Below, piece by piece: positions 55,661-64,000 of a stretch of 64,000 nt of DNA (the first letter of the stretch is position 1; each line of letters begins with the position of its first letter). The position numbers and the translations under genes were made by a program. Below the pieces are notes generated by a model. It was not told the origin of the DNA, did not search any database, and was given only the letters and a program-made list of their open reading frames with translations. Location of the stretch: positions 2,790,001-2,854,000 of the forward strand of contig NZ_JAUSVA010000002.1 in assembly GCF_030813695.1 (NCBI RefSeq), in the 5' to 3' direction. Source of the stretch: Kitasatospora herbaricolor (GTDB lineage: Bacteria; Actinomycetota; Actinomycetes; Streptomycetales; Streptomycetaceae).

Positions 55661-56404
55661 TCAGACGCCCGACTCGGCGGTACGGACCAGGATCCGGCCG
55701 CAGTTGTCGCAGCGGACGACGGCGTCCTTCGGCTCGGCCTTGATGGCGTTCAGGTCGGAGACCGCGAACTCGACCCGGCAGCCCTCGCAGCGGCGCTGGT
55801 ACAGGCGGGCCGCGCCGACGCCGCCCTGCTGCTCGCGCAGCCGGGTGTAGAGCTTGAGCAGGTCGGCCGGGATCACCACGGCGACGGCCTCGCGGTCGCG
55901 CCGCACCTTCTCGGCGTCGGCGTCGATCTCCGCGAAGGCGGCGTCGCGCCGGGCCTCGGCCTCGGTCAGGGTGACGGTGGAGTGCTCCAGGCGGGCACCC
56001 AGCTCGGTGACCCGGGTCTGGGCGGACTCCATCCGCTCCATGATCTCCAGGACCACGTCCTCCAGGTCGGACTGGCGCTTGGCCAGCGAGCCGACCTCGT
56101 GCTGGAGGTTCTCCAGGTCCTTCGGCGAGGTGATCGCGCCGGAGTCCAGGCGCTGCTGGTTGCGGGCCGAGCGGCTGCGGACCTGCTCGACGTCCTGCTC
56201 GGCCTTGGTCAGCTCGCGGGTGGTGTCGCCGAGCTGGGCCTCGGCGGCCACGACCAGCGACTTCAGCGCGCCGTGGTCGGCGGTGGCCTTGTCGATCTCG
56301 GCGTGCTCGGGCAGGCTGCGGCGCCGGTGGGCCAGCTGGTCGAGGCGGGAGTCGATGGCCTGCAGGTCGAGCAGGCGGATCTGGTCGGCGGGCGCGGCGT
56401 TCAA
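55661..56404 (-). CDS. Coiled-coil protein with C4 zinc ribbon
   Basis: A 247-residue protein. Residues 10-175 are heptad-rich coiled coil. The C-terminus holds a zf-RING_7/C4-type zinc ribbon with CEGC and CDNC pairs. Homologues stand next to Nif3 and RNase H genes in most actinobacteria, and a nucleic-acid-binding role is usually assumed. The start is TTG at 56404 with AGGAG eight bases upstream; the frame is open further upstream, but that is the Nif3 coding region. It sits between the Nif3-like gene and RNase H in one operon. Confidence 0.88.
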   Translation of the reverse strand: MNAAPADQIRLLDLQAIDSRLDQLAHRRRSLPEHAEIDKATADHGALKSLVVAAEAQLGDTTRELTKAEQDVEQVRSRSARNQQRLDSGAITSPKDLENLQHEVGSLAKRQSDLEDVVLEIMERMESAQTRVTELGARLEHSTVTLTEAEARRDAAFAEIDADAEKVRRDREAVAVVIPADLLKLYTRLREQQGGVGAARLYQRRCEGCRVEFAVSDLNAIKAEPKDAVVRCDNCGRILVRTAESGV

Positions 56405-56427
56405 GCGGAGGGCTCCTGTGAATCGGG

Positions 56428-57264
56428 TCAGGCGGTGTAGGGCATGGGGGCGTGCGCGGTCCACGGGTCGGTGACCCGGTGGGAGACCTTGGTCTCCAGC
56501 TGCCAGTCGTGCTTGTCCGAGGCGGCGGCCAGCGACCGCGCGGCGAGGTTCAGCCAGGGCCACTCGGTGGCCCAGTGCGCGGCGTCGACCAACGCGAGGG
56601 GCGCGGACTGGGCGGCCTCGGACGCCGGGTGGTGGCGCAGGTCGGCGGTGACGTACGCGTCGACGCCGGCGGCCCGGGCGTCGGCGAGGAAGCTGTCGCC
56701 GGCCCCGCCGCAGACCGCGACCCGGCCGATCAGTCGGTCCGGGTCGCCGGCCACCCGGACGCCGGTGGCGGTCGCGGGCAGGCCCCGGGCGACCCGGGCG
56801 GCGAAGGCGGAGAGCGTGAGCGGCGGCTCCAGCAGGCCGATCCGGCCGCTGCCGCGCCGGCCGGCCGGGTCGGTCGGGTCCGGGACGAGCGGGCCGGTGA
56901 CACGCAGGCCGACGGCCTCGGCCAGGGCGTCGGAGACTCCCGGAGCGGCGTGGTCGGCGTTGGTGTGCGCGACGTGCAGGGCGATCCCGGCGGAGATCAG
57001 GCGGTGCACCACGCGGCCCTTGAAGCCGGTCGCGGCGACGCTGGTGGTGCCCCGCAGGTAGAGGGGGTGGTGGGTGACCACGAGGTCGGCCCCCCACTCG
57101 ACGGCCTCGTCGACGACGTCCTGGACGGGGTCGACGGCGAACAGGACGCGGCCGACCCGGGCCTCGGGGTCGCCGCAGACCAGGCCGACGGCGTCCCAGG
57201 ACTCGGCCCACTGCGGCGGGTAGAGCTCTTCCAACGCGCTGATGACCTCGGACAGATTCGGCAC
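56428..57264 (-). CDS. Nif3-like dinuclear metal centre protein
   Basis: A 278-residue member of the Nif3/GTP-cyclohydrolase-I-type-2 family, which forms hexameric toroids with two metal ions per subunit. Metal ligands lie in VVTHHPLYL (His-His), VAHTNADHAAPG (Asp) and the C-terminal DAAHWATEWPWL (His and Glu). The N-terminal AESWDAVGLVCGDPEARVGRV is also conserved. The true reaction is unknown. It is first in the operon with the zinc-ribbon and RNase H genes, a conserved actinobacterial arrangement. TAGTCT, 16 bases before the ATG, could be the -10 box. Confidence 0.9.
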   Translation of the reverse strand: MPNLSEVISALEELYPPQWAESWDAVGLVCGDPEARVGRVLFAVDPVQDVVDEAVEWGADLVVTHHPLYLRGTTSVAATGFKGRVVHRLISAGIALHVAHTNADHAAPGVSDALAEAVGLRVTGPLVPDPTDPAGRRGSGRIGLLEPPLTLSAFAARVARGLPATATGVRVAGDPDRLIGRVAVCGGAGDSFLADARAAGVDAYVTADLRHHPASEAAQSAPLALVDAAHWATEWPWLNLAARSLAAASDKHDWQLETKVSHRVTDPWTAHAPMPYTA

Positions 57265-57945
57265 CTGTCGAGACTACCGTGCGCACGGGGCCGTCCGGGC
57301 GCACGGCCGCCCGGCCCGGGGCCGGTACCCGGCCCGTCCGCGGCCCCCTCCACCGGCCGGCCGGGGACGGCCGGCCGCCGTCGACGACGCGCGAAGGACG
57401 GGGGGACGGCGTGCGGAAGGCCGTCCGAGGGGGGTGGGGCAGGCGCGGCGCCCGTCCGCCGGCCGGGGCGGGCCGGGCGGACGCCGCCGACGGTCAACCG
57501 GGCGGTGGCCGGGCGGGACCGCCGCGCACCGGCGCGCGCGGCACCGTCCGGGCGCCCGGGCCGGGCACACCGAGGCCCCCGCGCAGAGGCGAAAGCGGAA
57601 CCGGATCACCCTTATGAGTGAAGTGACCCGCTTCTCGTTGAACCCGTTCGTCCTCGTCAGTAACTTCACTTCAGCGAACGGGAGTTGCCCCGGCCAGGGG
57701 TCGGGAAGGGTCCTCCGCCGCACTCTCGGCCCGCGTGGTCGGGCTCCTGGGGCCGCCGCCCCCGGGCCCGGGCCGAGCGGCCGGCGGAGGCGGCCGGGGC
57801 GCTCCCGTTCCCGCCGCTCCGGCGTTCACCGCGGAGCGGCCCCGCCGGCGGAACGCGCCCCCTGCCCCGGGGCCTCGCCGCCGACGACCACCGCCCCCGC
57901 CCCTCGGGAGGGGGCCGAGCTGGGAGAGGTACCGGTGAGCAGCAA
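57265..57945. other. 681-bp region without a convincing gene
   Basis: A divergent spacer between the Nif3 and S9 peptidase genes. The sequence is very GC-rich except for a lower-GC patch at about 57600-57680. That patch carries AGTGAAGT (57617-57624) and its complement ACTTCACT (57663-57670), which may be a promoter or operator. An ATG frame from 57614 to 57949 looks non-coding, with an Arg/Pro/Gly-rich composition. Confidence 0.55.
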
Positions 57946-60321
57946 GTGAACGTGGCCACCCGCCGCTCGACCCTGGCCCTGCGCCGGCTGGGCTTCACCT
58001 TCGCCTCCGACGGCTCGCACGCCGCCTGCCTGGCCTCCGGCGCCGACGGCGGCTGGTACGCGGAGAGCTGGCGGCTCCCCGCGGACGGGCCCGCCCTGCC
58101 GACGGCGCTGCCGCTGCCCGGCCAGCGGTCGGAGAGCCTGCACTCGCAGTTGGTGTCGCTGGCCGACGGGACGGTACTGGTCTGCCGGCACGACGGCGAC
58201 CGGCACGAAGTGGTCCTGCTGTCGGCCGGCGACGACGACGGGCCGCAGGTCCTCGGAGCACCGGCCCTCGGAGCACCAGCCCTCGGAGCACGGCCGTTCG
58301 GCCCGGAGCCCGGATCGTCCCTCGGCGGGACGTCCCCCGCGGACGCCTCCTTCACCGGTACCGCCTTCACCGGTACCGCCTTCGACCCGGCATCCCCCGG
58401 TACGACGGCCGCCCCACCGGCGCGGGAGTGGCGCCTCGCCGCACTGCGGATGCCCGGCCTGCGGCTGCTGCCGTTCCCCGCCGCACCCGCGTCCGTCCTC
58501 ACCCGCGCCTCCCTTCTCCTCCCTTCCCCGTCCGCCGCCCCCGTCGCACCCACCCCCGCCCGCCCTGCCGGCGCCCCGGTGGCGCTCGCCCTGGGCACCG
58601 ACGCCCGGCCGGTCACCACGGTCTGGCTGGTCCGCACCGACGGGAGCGCCCCCGAGCAGGTCGCCGAACTGCCCGGCCTGCACGGCGGCGGCGTCTGGCT
58701 GGACCGCACCGGGCGGCTGCTCGCCCTGGACCGTGTGCACGAGGGGGTGGTCCGCAGCGTGGTGCTGGACCTCGGGCTCGGCGAGGTCACCCCGCTGCTG
58801 GAGATCGGCGAGCGGAGCAACGACCGGCTGGTCCTGTTCGACCCGGACTCCCGCTTCATCATGGTGCGCAGCGACGCCCCGGGCGCCGACCGGCTCGGCT
58901 GGGGCGTGCTCGGCGGCGCGGTGCCGCTGCGCTTCCCGGACTGCCTGCACGTACCCGGCGTCTTCCTGCGGCCGGTGGCCCTGCGGCCCGCACCGCCCGC
59001 ACCGCCCGCACCGCCCGCACCGCCCGGGGCGGCCGGGGCGGCCGGGGCGCTGGATCCCGGACGGACGGAAGCAGGGCCGCAGGACGACGACCGGCCCCAC
59101 GCCGGCGGCGGCAGCAGCGGCGGCGGGCTGCCCGAGGACGTCCGGGTCGCCGTCCAGATCGACCACGGCGCGAGTTCCGCGCTGGCGCTCTGGCAGCCCG
59201 CCGGCCACCGGCTGGAGCCGCTGCCGGTGCCGCCCGGCCGGCTGGGCGCCGTCGCCCACTGGTCGGCGGGCGCGCTGCGGATGCCGTACTCCTCGCCCGA
59301 CCAGCCGGCCGCGCTGGCCACCCTGGACGTGGACGCCCTGCTCGGCGCGGGCCCGGCGGCCTCGGCCGGCGCCGTACCGCTGCCGCTGCAGCTGGCGCCG
59401 CTGAGCGGCAGCCTGCCGCAGCCCTGGCGGGAGGCCGCAGGGCCCCCGCCGTGGGGCGGCGAGCCGAGAGTCTCCCGCACCTCGCCGCCCGGCTGGCGGC
59501 TGGACGGCAGCGTGCGGCCGCCCGACGGCAGCCGCTGGCACTCCGCGCAGAGCCTCGAACTGGCCGGCCCGACAGGTCCGTTGGAGGCCGTGGTGTACGG
59601 CGGGGACGCCTGGCTGAGCAGCCCGCAGCTGGTCCTGGCGCTGCACGGCGGCCCGGCGGACGCCTGGCTGCTGGAGTTCGACCCGGCGTTGCAGCGGATG
59701 GCCGCTGAGGGCCTGGCGGTGGTCGCCCCCAACCAGCGCGGCAGCACCGGCTACGGCACCGGCCACGCGATGGCGGTGCGCGGCGCCTGGGGCGGGCCCG
59801 ACCTGGAGGACGTGCTCGGGCTGCTGGAGGGCGTCGCCGGCCAGCGCTCGGCCCTCGGCCTGGAACCGCCCGCCCTGTTCGGCGTCAGTTACGGCGCCTT
59901 CCTGGCCCTGCTGGCCGCCGCCCACGCCCCGCCCGAACAGGTGGCCCGCTGCGCGGTGGTGGCGCCCTTCCTCTCCGGCGCGCGACTGCTGGCCGAGGCC
60001 TCGGCGCCGGTGCGGGCGCTGACGACCCGGCTGGGCGGCCACGAGCCGGTGACCGACGAGCGGGGGCCGCGCGACGTGCTCCAGCTGGCGCACCGGATCG
60101 GCGCGCCGCTGCTGATCCTGCACGGCGACCGCGACGAGGTCGTCCCGGTGGGCCAGTCGCGTTCGCTGCGGCACGAGTTGATCCGGCTCGGCCGGGTCGA
60201 GGGGGCCGACTTCCGCTACGTGGAGGCGGCCGGCGCCGGGCATGAGTTGCTCGCCGAGGAGGGCTCGGCGGTGCTGCACGAGTTGCTGGCGGGCTTCCTG
60301 CGCACCGGCCGGGCGGGCTGA
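57946..60321 (+). CDS. Prolyl oligopeptidase family (S9) serine peptidase
   Basis: A 791-residue cytosolic peptidase or acyl-peptide hydrolase type enzyme. The N-terminal part is a strand-rich beta-propeller. The C-terminal ~270 residues form an alpha/beta hydrolase: nucleophile Ser in FGVSYGAFLA, Asp in LILHGDRDEVVP and His in GAGHELL, with oxyanion segment LALHGGPADAWL. The propeller is interrupted by low-complexity insertions (GAPALGAPALGA, FTGTAFTGTAF, and a Pro-Ala-Pro repeat around residue 350) that probably loop out. The start is uncertain: GTG at 57946 overlaps the stop of a four-codon frame (GTG AGC AGC AAG TGA) that has its own good ribosome-binding site, which suggests translational coupling. 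Confidence 0.85.
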   Translation: MNVATRRSTLALRRLGFTFASDGSHAACLASGADGGWYAESWRLPADGPALPTALPLPGQRSESLHSQLVSLADGTVLVCRHDGDRHEVVLLSAGDDDGPQVLGAPALGAPALGARPFGPEPGSSLGGTSPADASFTGTAFTGTAFDPASPGTTAAPPAREWRLAALRMPGLRLLPFPAAPASVLTRASLLLPSPSAAPVAPTPARPAGAPVALALGTDARPVTTVWLVRTDGSAPEQVAELPGLHGGGVWLDRTGRLLALDRVHEGVVRSVVLDLGLGEVTPLLEIGERSNDRLVLFDPDSRFIMVRSDAPGADRLGWGVLGGAVPLRFPDCLHVPGVFLRPVALRPAPPAPPAPPAPPGAAGAAGALDPGRTEAGPQDDDRPHAGGGSSGGGLPEDVRVAVQIDHGASSALALWQPAGHRLEPLPVPPGRLGAVAHWSAGALRMPYSSPDQPAALATLDVDALLGAGPAASAGAVPLPLQLAPLSGSLPQPWREAAGPPPWGGEPRVSRTSPPGWRLDGSVRPPDGSRWHSAQSLELAGPTGPLEAVVYGGDAWLSSPQLVLALHGGPADAWLLEFDPALQRMAAEGLAVVAPNQRGSTGYGTGHAMAVRGAWGGPDLEDVLGLLEGVAGQRSALGLEPPALFGVSYGAFLALLAAAHAPPEQVARCAVVAPFLSGARLLAEASAPVRALTTRLGGHEPVTDERGPRDVLQLAHRIGAPLLILHGDRDEVVPVGQSRSLRHELIRLGRVEGADFRYVEAAGAGHELLAEEGSAVLHELLAGFLRTGRAG

Positions 60322-60599
60322 CCTGGCCGGCCGGCGCGGGCCCCCGGGAGCGTCCAGGCCCCGCCGGGGCGGTTGCCGAAAGTTACCGGGCGGTCGGCAC
60401 CGGCCGTCCGCGGGCCCGGAGCCGATCGATAGGATCCGGCTCGTTCCGGCCGTTAGGGTGGCCGGGGCAGAGGCCGTGATCATCCGCCTCCGACGCTCCT
60501 TCGGGCGTCCTGCCCGGGGCTCCTCGCCCGGGCGCCCCGCCCTCACCGGTGCCGTGCGGCGGCACCTGACACCCGTACCCTCGCACGGAAGACGATTTG

Positions 60600-60785
60600 A
60601 TGTCCGACACCCTCTCCGACACCACCAGCCCCGACAGCACCGGCCACGGCGGCGCCCGCCACGACACCGGCGCGAGCACGGCCGCGGACTCGGCGCACGG
60701 CCGGCACCGCGGTACGACCGCCCCGGACGACAACCCCCAGGCGGACGCCCACGGCCGGCACCGGCTGGCCGCCGAGCGGCGCTGA
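60600..60785 (+). CDS. Small disordered His/Asp-rich protein
   Basis: A 61-residue hydrophilic protein with no hydrophobic core, rich in His, Ser, Thr, Asp and Gly. The triplet HGRHR occurs twice (AHGRHRG and AHGRHRL). GGAAG eight bases before the ATG and a hairpin terminator just after support a real gene. Function unknown; repeated His/Arg units might bind metal or nucleic acid. Confidence 0.6.
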   Translation: MSDTLSDTTSPDSTGHGGARHDTGASTAADSAHGRHRGTTAPDDNPQADAHGRHRLAAERR

Positions 60786-60827
60786 ACCGACGGCCCCACG
60801 GCCGGCCGCGAGCAGCACCGAACCACC

Positions 60828-60862
60828 CCGCGAGGGCCCGGCGCACCGCCGGGCCCTCGCGG
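60828..60862 (+). terminator. Terminator after the small His-rich gene
   Basis: A 15-bp perfect stem (60828-60842 with 60848-60862) and a GCACC loop. Confidence 0.75.
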
Positions 60863-61021
60863 CGCTCCACGACGACGCCGGCCCGCCGGCCACCGGTCGC
60901 CGGGCCCGCCCGGGAGCGGCCGCCCCGAGGCCCTGCCGGGACGCGCCCTACCGTCGAGTAGGGTCCAACCGCCGGGCACCGGTCCGGCCCACCACCCGCG
61001 CCGTCTGCAAGGAGCACCGCG

Positions 61022-61684
61022 ATGTCCGACCTCCGGGAGAGCACCCGCCCCGCACCCGAGGTGCTGGCCGCGTTCGAGGCCGCGACCGGGTTCATGCCGG
61101 TGGACGAGGGCCTCGCGCTGTACGCGGTCGCGCTCGACGCGGCCCGGCGCACCGGCCGGCCGCTGCTGGAGATCGGCACGTACTGCGGCCGCTCGGCGAT
61201 CCTGCTGGCCGCCGCCGCCCGTGAGGCCGGCACCGTCGCCCTGACCGTGGACCACCACCGGGGCTCCGAGGAGCAGCAGCCGGGCTGGGAGTACCACGAC
61301 CCGACGCTGGTGGACCCGGAGGTCGGCCGGATGGACACCCTGCCGCGGTTCCGCCGGACGCTGCACGCGGCCGGCCTGGAGGAGCACGTGGTGGCGCTGG
61401 TCGGGCGCTCGCCGCAGATCGCGGCGCTCTGGGGCGGGCGGCTGGGCCTGGTCTTCATCGACGGCGGGCACACCGACGAGCACGCCACCGGCGACTACGA
61501 GGGCTGGGCCCCGCACCTGGCCCCGGAGGGCGTCCTGGTGGTGCACGACGTCTTCCCCGACCCCGCGGACGGCGGCCAGGCGCCGTACCGGGTGTACCTG
61601 CGGGCGCTGGCCGAGGGGTTCGAGGAGGTCTCGGTGACCGGGTCGCTGCGGGTGCTGCGCCGCCCGGCCCCGGCCGCCGGCTGA
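61022..61684 (+). CDS. Class I SAM-dependent methyltransferase
   Basis: A 220-residue methyltransferase of the Methyltransf_24 type. The SAM-binding motif I is LLEIGTYCGRSAILLA. An acidic residue in LTVDHHRGSEEQQPGWEYHDP would bind the ribose. LVFIDGGHTDEHATGDYEGW and GVLVVHDVFPDPADGGQ are typical of this group, which resembles O-methyltransferases and cephalosporin-hydroxylase-like proteins. AGGAG lies eight bases before the ATG. It stands between a small His-rich gene and the membrane-protein/amidase pair. The acceptor is unknown. Confidence 0.88.
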   Translation: MSDLRESTRPAPEVLAAFEAATGFMPVDEGLALYAVALDAARRTGRPLLEIGTYCGRSAILLAAAAREAGTVALTVDHHRGSEEQQPGWEYHDPTLVDPEVGRMDTLPRFRRTLHAAGLEEHVVALVGRSPQIAALWGGRLGLVFIDGGHTDEHATGDYEGWAPHLAPEGVLVVHDVFPDPADGGQAPYRVYLRALAEGFEEVSVTGSLRVLRRPAPAAG

Positions 61685-61918
61685 CCCCGCCCCCTGACCG
61701 GGCGGCTTCCGGGGACGCGCCCGCCGCTCCCGTCCCGCGGAACGGCCAACCGCCCCCGCACCGCACACGGATGCTCTAACGTCGTGCCGGGTCGCATGGG
61801 TGTCCGGGTGCCGGGGCGCCCCGGCCGGGACACTCCGGGTACGGTGGCCGCGCGGAACTCCGGCACCGCAGCGACGACACGGCAACGCACGGCGAGGCAG
61901 GACGGCGGGGGCGAACGC

Positions 61919-63220
61919 ATGACGGACCAGAACAACACCGCTCCGGCGGTCTGGGACCCCACGGCCCGGGGGGGCGCAGGCGGCTGGGTACGAGGCGGCA
62001 GCCAGAACGGCGGACGGAGCGGCGGCCCGGGCGGCGACCAGGGCGGCGCGCCGGGGCCCGCCGCGGGCGGTCCGCAGGCGCCGCAGGCCGCGCCGGGGCA
62101 GCCCGGTGCGCCGGCGCAGCCCGTCGGCCCGCCGGGCGGCCGGCCCCACCAGCCGCCGGCGCCGGGGCACGACGCCCCGACCCAGCTCGCCCCCGCCGTA
62201 CCGTCGGCGGCGCCCGGCGGCTACGGGTTCCCGCCGCCGGCCCCGGGCCGGCAGCAGCCCTTCCCGCCGCAACCGCCCCAGCAGGCCCCGCCGTACCCGC
62301 AGTCCGGCCCCGGCCAGGGCTTCCCCTCCCATGCCGGGGGCGGGCCGGGCGGCCCGCCCCCCGGCCCGTTCCAGCAGGACCAGTACCCGCCGGGCATGTT
62401 CCGCCCGGACGCCTACCCGGACCAGTACCAGCAGGGCCCGTACCCCCCGGCCGGGCAGCCCGGCCCCGCGGGCTACGAGGCGATCGACCTGGACGACGAG
62501 GAGCGGCCGGCCCGCAGCCGCACCCCGCTGCTGGTCGCGGTCGGCCTGCTGCTGGTCCTCGGCCTGGGCGGCGGCGTGGTGTGGGCGGTGCAGAACTCCA
62601 GCGACGGCCCGGAGCGGAAGGCCGCGGCGCCGGCGAGCCCCGGTGCCGGCGGCGGCCAGCAGCCCGCGCCGCTGCTCAGCGGGGACGCCTCGGCGCCCGC
62701 GAGCGGTCCTGCCCCCACCGCCACCGGTCCCGCCGCGAGCCCGACCGCCGACCAGGTGAAGGCGCAGACCCAGGCCAAGGCGCTGGACGAGCTGCTCGCC
62801 CGCGCGGAGGGGGCCAAGGCCCCGATCGGCAGCGCGGTGGCCAAGGTCTCCAGCTGCCCGGCCAAGGCGGACATCGAGAGCGCGGCGCAGGTCTTCGACA
62901 CCGGCGCCCAGCAGCGCGAGCAGCTGCTCGGCGAGCTGGCCAAGCTCGACTTCGCGGACGTGTCCGGCGGCGCGGAGGCCGTCCAGTCGCTGCGCACCGC
63001 CTGGCAGCAGTCCGCCGAGATCGACCGGGCCTACGCGGCCTGGGCCCGGGCGGTCTCCGCCCAGGGCTGCCCGGCCGGCGGCGCGCCGACCACCGCCGAG
63101 AAGAAGCGGGCGGACGAACTCAATCCGCAGGCGACTCTCGCCAAGAAGGACTTCGTCGCGAAATGGAAACCGGCCGTCGACACCTACGGGCTGACGCCGC
63201 GCACCTGGGACAGGATCTGA
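61919..63220 (+). CDS. Pro/Gln-rich single-pass membrane protein
   Basis: A 433-residue protein. The first ~195 residues are a disordered Gly/Pro/Gln/Tyr-rich cytosolic region (for example QPPQQAPPYPQSGPGQGF). One transmembrane helix, TPLLVAVGLLLVLGLGGGVVWAVQ, follows an Arg-containing stretch. The outer part has a Ser/Ala/Pro linker and a helical domain of about 150 residues (DELLARAEGAKAPIGSAVAKVSSCPAKADIE) with two Cys that may pair. ATG at 61919 is preferred over 61784, which would add Arg-rich sequence. It precedes an envelope amidase by seven bases, so a cell-wall role is plausible. Confidence 0.78.
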   Translation: MTDQNNTAPAVWDPTARGGAGGWVRGGSQNGGRSGGPGGDQGGAPGPAAGGPQAPQAAPGQPGAPAQPVGPPGGRPHQPPAPGHDAPTQLAPAVPSAAPGGYGFPPPAPGRQQPFPPQPPQQAPPYPQSGPGQGFPSHAGGGPGGPPPGPFQQDQYPPGMFRPDAYPDQYQQGPYPPAGQPGPAGYEAIDLDDEERPARSRTPLLVAVGLLLVLGLGGGVVWAVQNSSDGPERKAAAPASPGAGGGQQPAPLLSGDASAPASGPAPTATGPAASPTADQVKAQTQAKALDELLARAEGAKAPIGSAVAKVSSCPAKADIESAAQVFDTGAQQREQLLGELAKLDFADVSGGAEAVQSLRTAWQQSAEIDRAYAAWARAVSAQGCPAGGAPTTAEKKRADELNPQATLAKKDFVAKWKPAVDTYGLTPRTWDRI

Positions 63221-63227
63221 ACGACTC

Positions 63228-64000
63228 GTGACCGGCACCACCCCTCAGCACCCCGACCCCTCCCGCTCCCCCGACGGCCCGGCGGCCGAGGTCCGGCCCC
63301 GGCGTACCCGGCTGCACGTGGTGGCCGTCGTCTGCGCCGTGCTGCCGCTCTGCTTCGCGGGCTGGCTGGGCTGGCAGGCGGTGGCCGGCAAGACCTCGGA
63401 CGCCTCGTCGGCCGCCGCCGCGGACCCGGAGGCGGCGCTCGACCCCGGACTGTCGACGCCCCGGCCGGCCGGCGCGAGCCCGGCGGGCGCCGGCGCGGTG
63501 TCCGCACCGGGCGTCGCCCCGGCGGAGGGCAGCCCCTCGGTGGCTCCCCCGGCGGCGCCCGCCACCGGCGCGTCGCCGGTCGGCCGGGTGCTGGTGGGGC
63601 GGACGGTGCTGATCGACCCCGGGCACAACACCAAGAACTCCGCGCACACCGCCGAGATCAACCGACAGGTCGACATAGGCAACGCGCGCAAGGAGTGCGA
63701 CACCACCGGCACCTCCACCAACGCCGGCTACTCCGAGGCCGAGTACACCCTGGACGTCTCCCGGCGGGCCCGGACGATCCTGGAGGCCCGGGGCGCGACG
63801 GTCGTGTTCACCCAGGACGGTGACAAGCCGTGGGGGCCCTGCATCGACGAGCGGGCCAAGGCCGGCAACACCGCGCACGCGGACGCCGCGGTGTCCGTGC
63901 ACGCGGACGGCGGCCCCGCCTCCGGCAGCGGCTTCCACGTGATCATGCCGGCGAAGGTCGCCGCCGGGCGGGCCGCGAACGCCGCGATCGTCGCGCCCTC
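63228..64000 (+). CDS. N-acetylmuramoyl-L-alanine amidase (Amidase_3), 3' end truncated by window
   Basis: A zinc amidase that cuts between muramic acid and the peptide stem of peptidoglycan. The visible 257 residues start at GTG 63228. An N-terminal membrane anchor (LHVVAVVCAVLPLCFAGWLGW, preceded by RPRRTR) leads to a Pro/Ala linker. The amidase domain begins at residue 120 with zinc ligands H133 (LIDPGHN), E170 (YSEAEY) and H225 (VSVHADGG). The remaining domain and final catalytic Glu lie beyond base 64000. It is probably co-transcribed with the membrane protein seven bases upstream. Confidence 0.92.
   Translation, partial: MTGTTPQHPDPSRSPDGPAAEVRPRRTRLHVVAVVCAVLPLCFAGWLGWQAVAGKTSDASSAAAADPEAALDPGLSTPRPAGASPAGAGAVSAPGVAPAEGSPSVAPPAAPATGASPVGRVLVGRTVLIDPGHNTKNSAHTAEINRQVDIGNARKECDTTGTSTNAGYSEAEYTLDVSRRARTILEARGATVVFTQDGDKPWGPCIDERAKAGNTAHADAAVSVHADGGPASGSGFHVIMPAKVAAGRAANAAIVAP

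Noticed and set aside
57614..57949. 112-residue ORF starting MSEVTRFSLNPF
   Set aside because: After the first ~25 codons it becomes Arg/Pro/Gly-rich antisense-like sequence; there is no ribosome-binding site, and it ends overlapping the peptidase start.

Overview
The window is high-GC actinobacterial DNA with strong G/C third-position bias, frequent GTG starts and several apparently leaderless -10 boxes directly before start codons. The gene content points to Streptomycetaceae (Streptomyces or Kitasatospora): an AfsR-type SARP regulator, an F420-dependent reductase, a fused RNase H/acid phosphatase, type A RNase P RNA and an initiator tRNA. No transposases, CRISPR arrays or phage genes were seen.

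Layout. 1-10.3 kb holds accessory and regulatory genes: the end of a drug-type ABC permease, a large SARP/NB-ARC/TPR regulator, a site-2 protease homologue, an F420:NADPH oxidoreductase homologue, an MFS transporter, and an AraC regulator divergent from a DUF1772 gene. 10.3-17.5 kb holds methionine aminopeptidase, a primase/polymerase-domain protein, a PadR regulator, a RibD/DHFR-like reductase, an unrecognised protein with an HExxxH sequence, an ACT-domain protein and small proteins. 17.5-25 kb holds a lipoprotein, a sugar ABC importer (binding protein plus two permeases, no ATPase), a secreted GH31 glycosidase with a C-terminal NPCBM domain, and the initiator tRNA.

The most unusual region is about 25.6-45.7 kb, all on the minus strand: a natural-product-type cluster I do not recognise. 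One operon reads stand-alone adenylation domain -> carrier protein fused to citrate synthase -> divergent aconitase -> unrecognised 459-aa protein -> dipeptide-epimerase-like enolase-superfamily enzyme -> D-2-hydroxyacid dehydrogenase -> LLM flavin monooxygenase -> flavin reductase -> two ATP-grasp ligases. A second operon encodes an MFS exporter and a 1099-aa protein made of 21 YCF48-type beta-propeller repeats (3 x 7) continuous with an RraA-like domain. A CitA/CitB-like two-component pair follows, its kinase lacking any sensor domain. A 40-bp conserved block (identical 16-bp core) lies upstream of both operon promoters. The working model is a carrier-tethered, TCA-cycle-like chain extension (load, condense, isomerise, oxidise), followed by oxygenation and ATP-grasp peptide bond formation. 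The product is unknown.

46-64 kb returns to more ordinary content: a HEAT-like protein broken by a one-base frameshift, rnpB, a DHA2-type MFS exporter, an RNB ribonuclease, YaaA, RNase H/phosphatase, a zinc-ribbon coiled-coil protein, a Nif3-like protein, an S9 peptidase, a methyltransferase, a Pro/Gln-rich membrane protein, and an N-acetylmuramoyl-L-alanine amidase cut by the window end.
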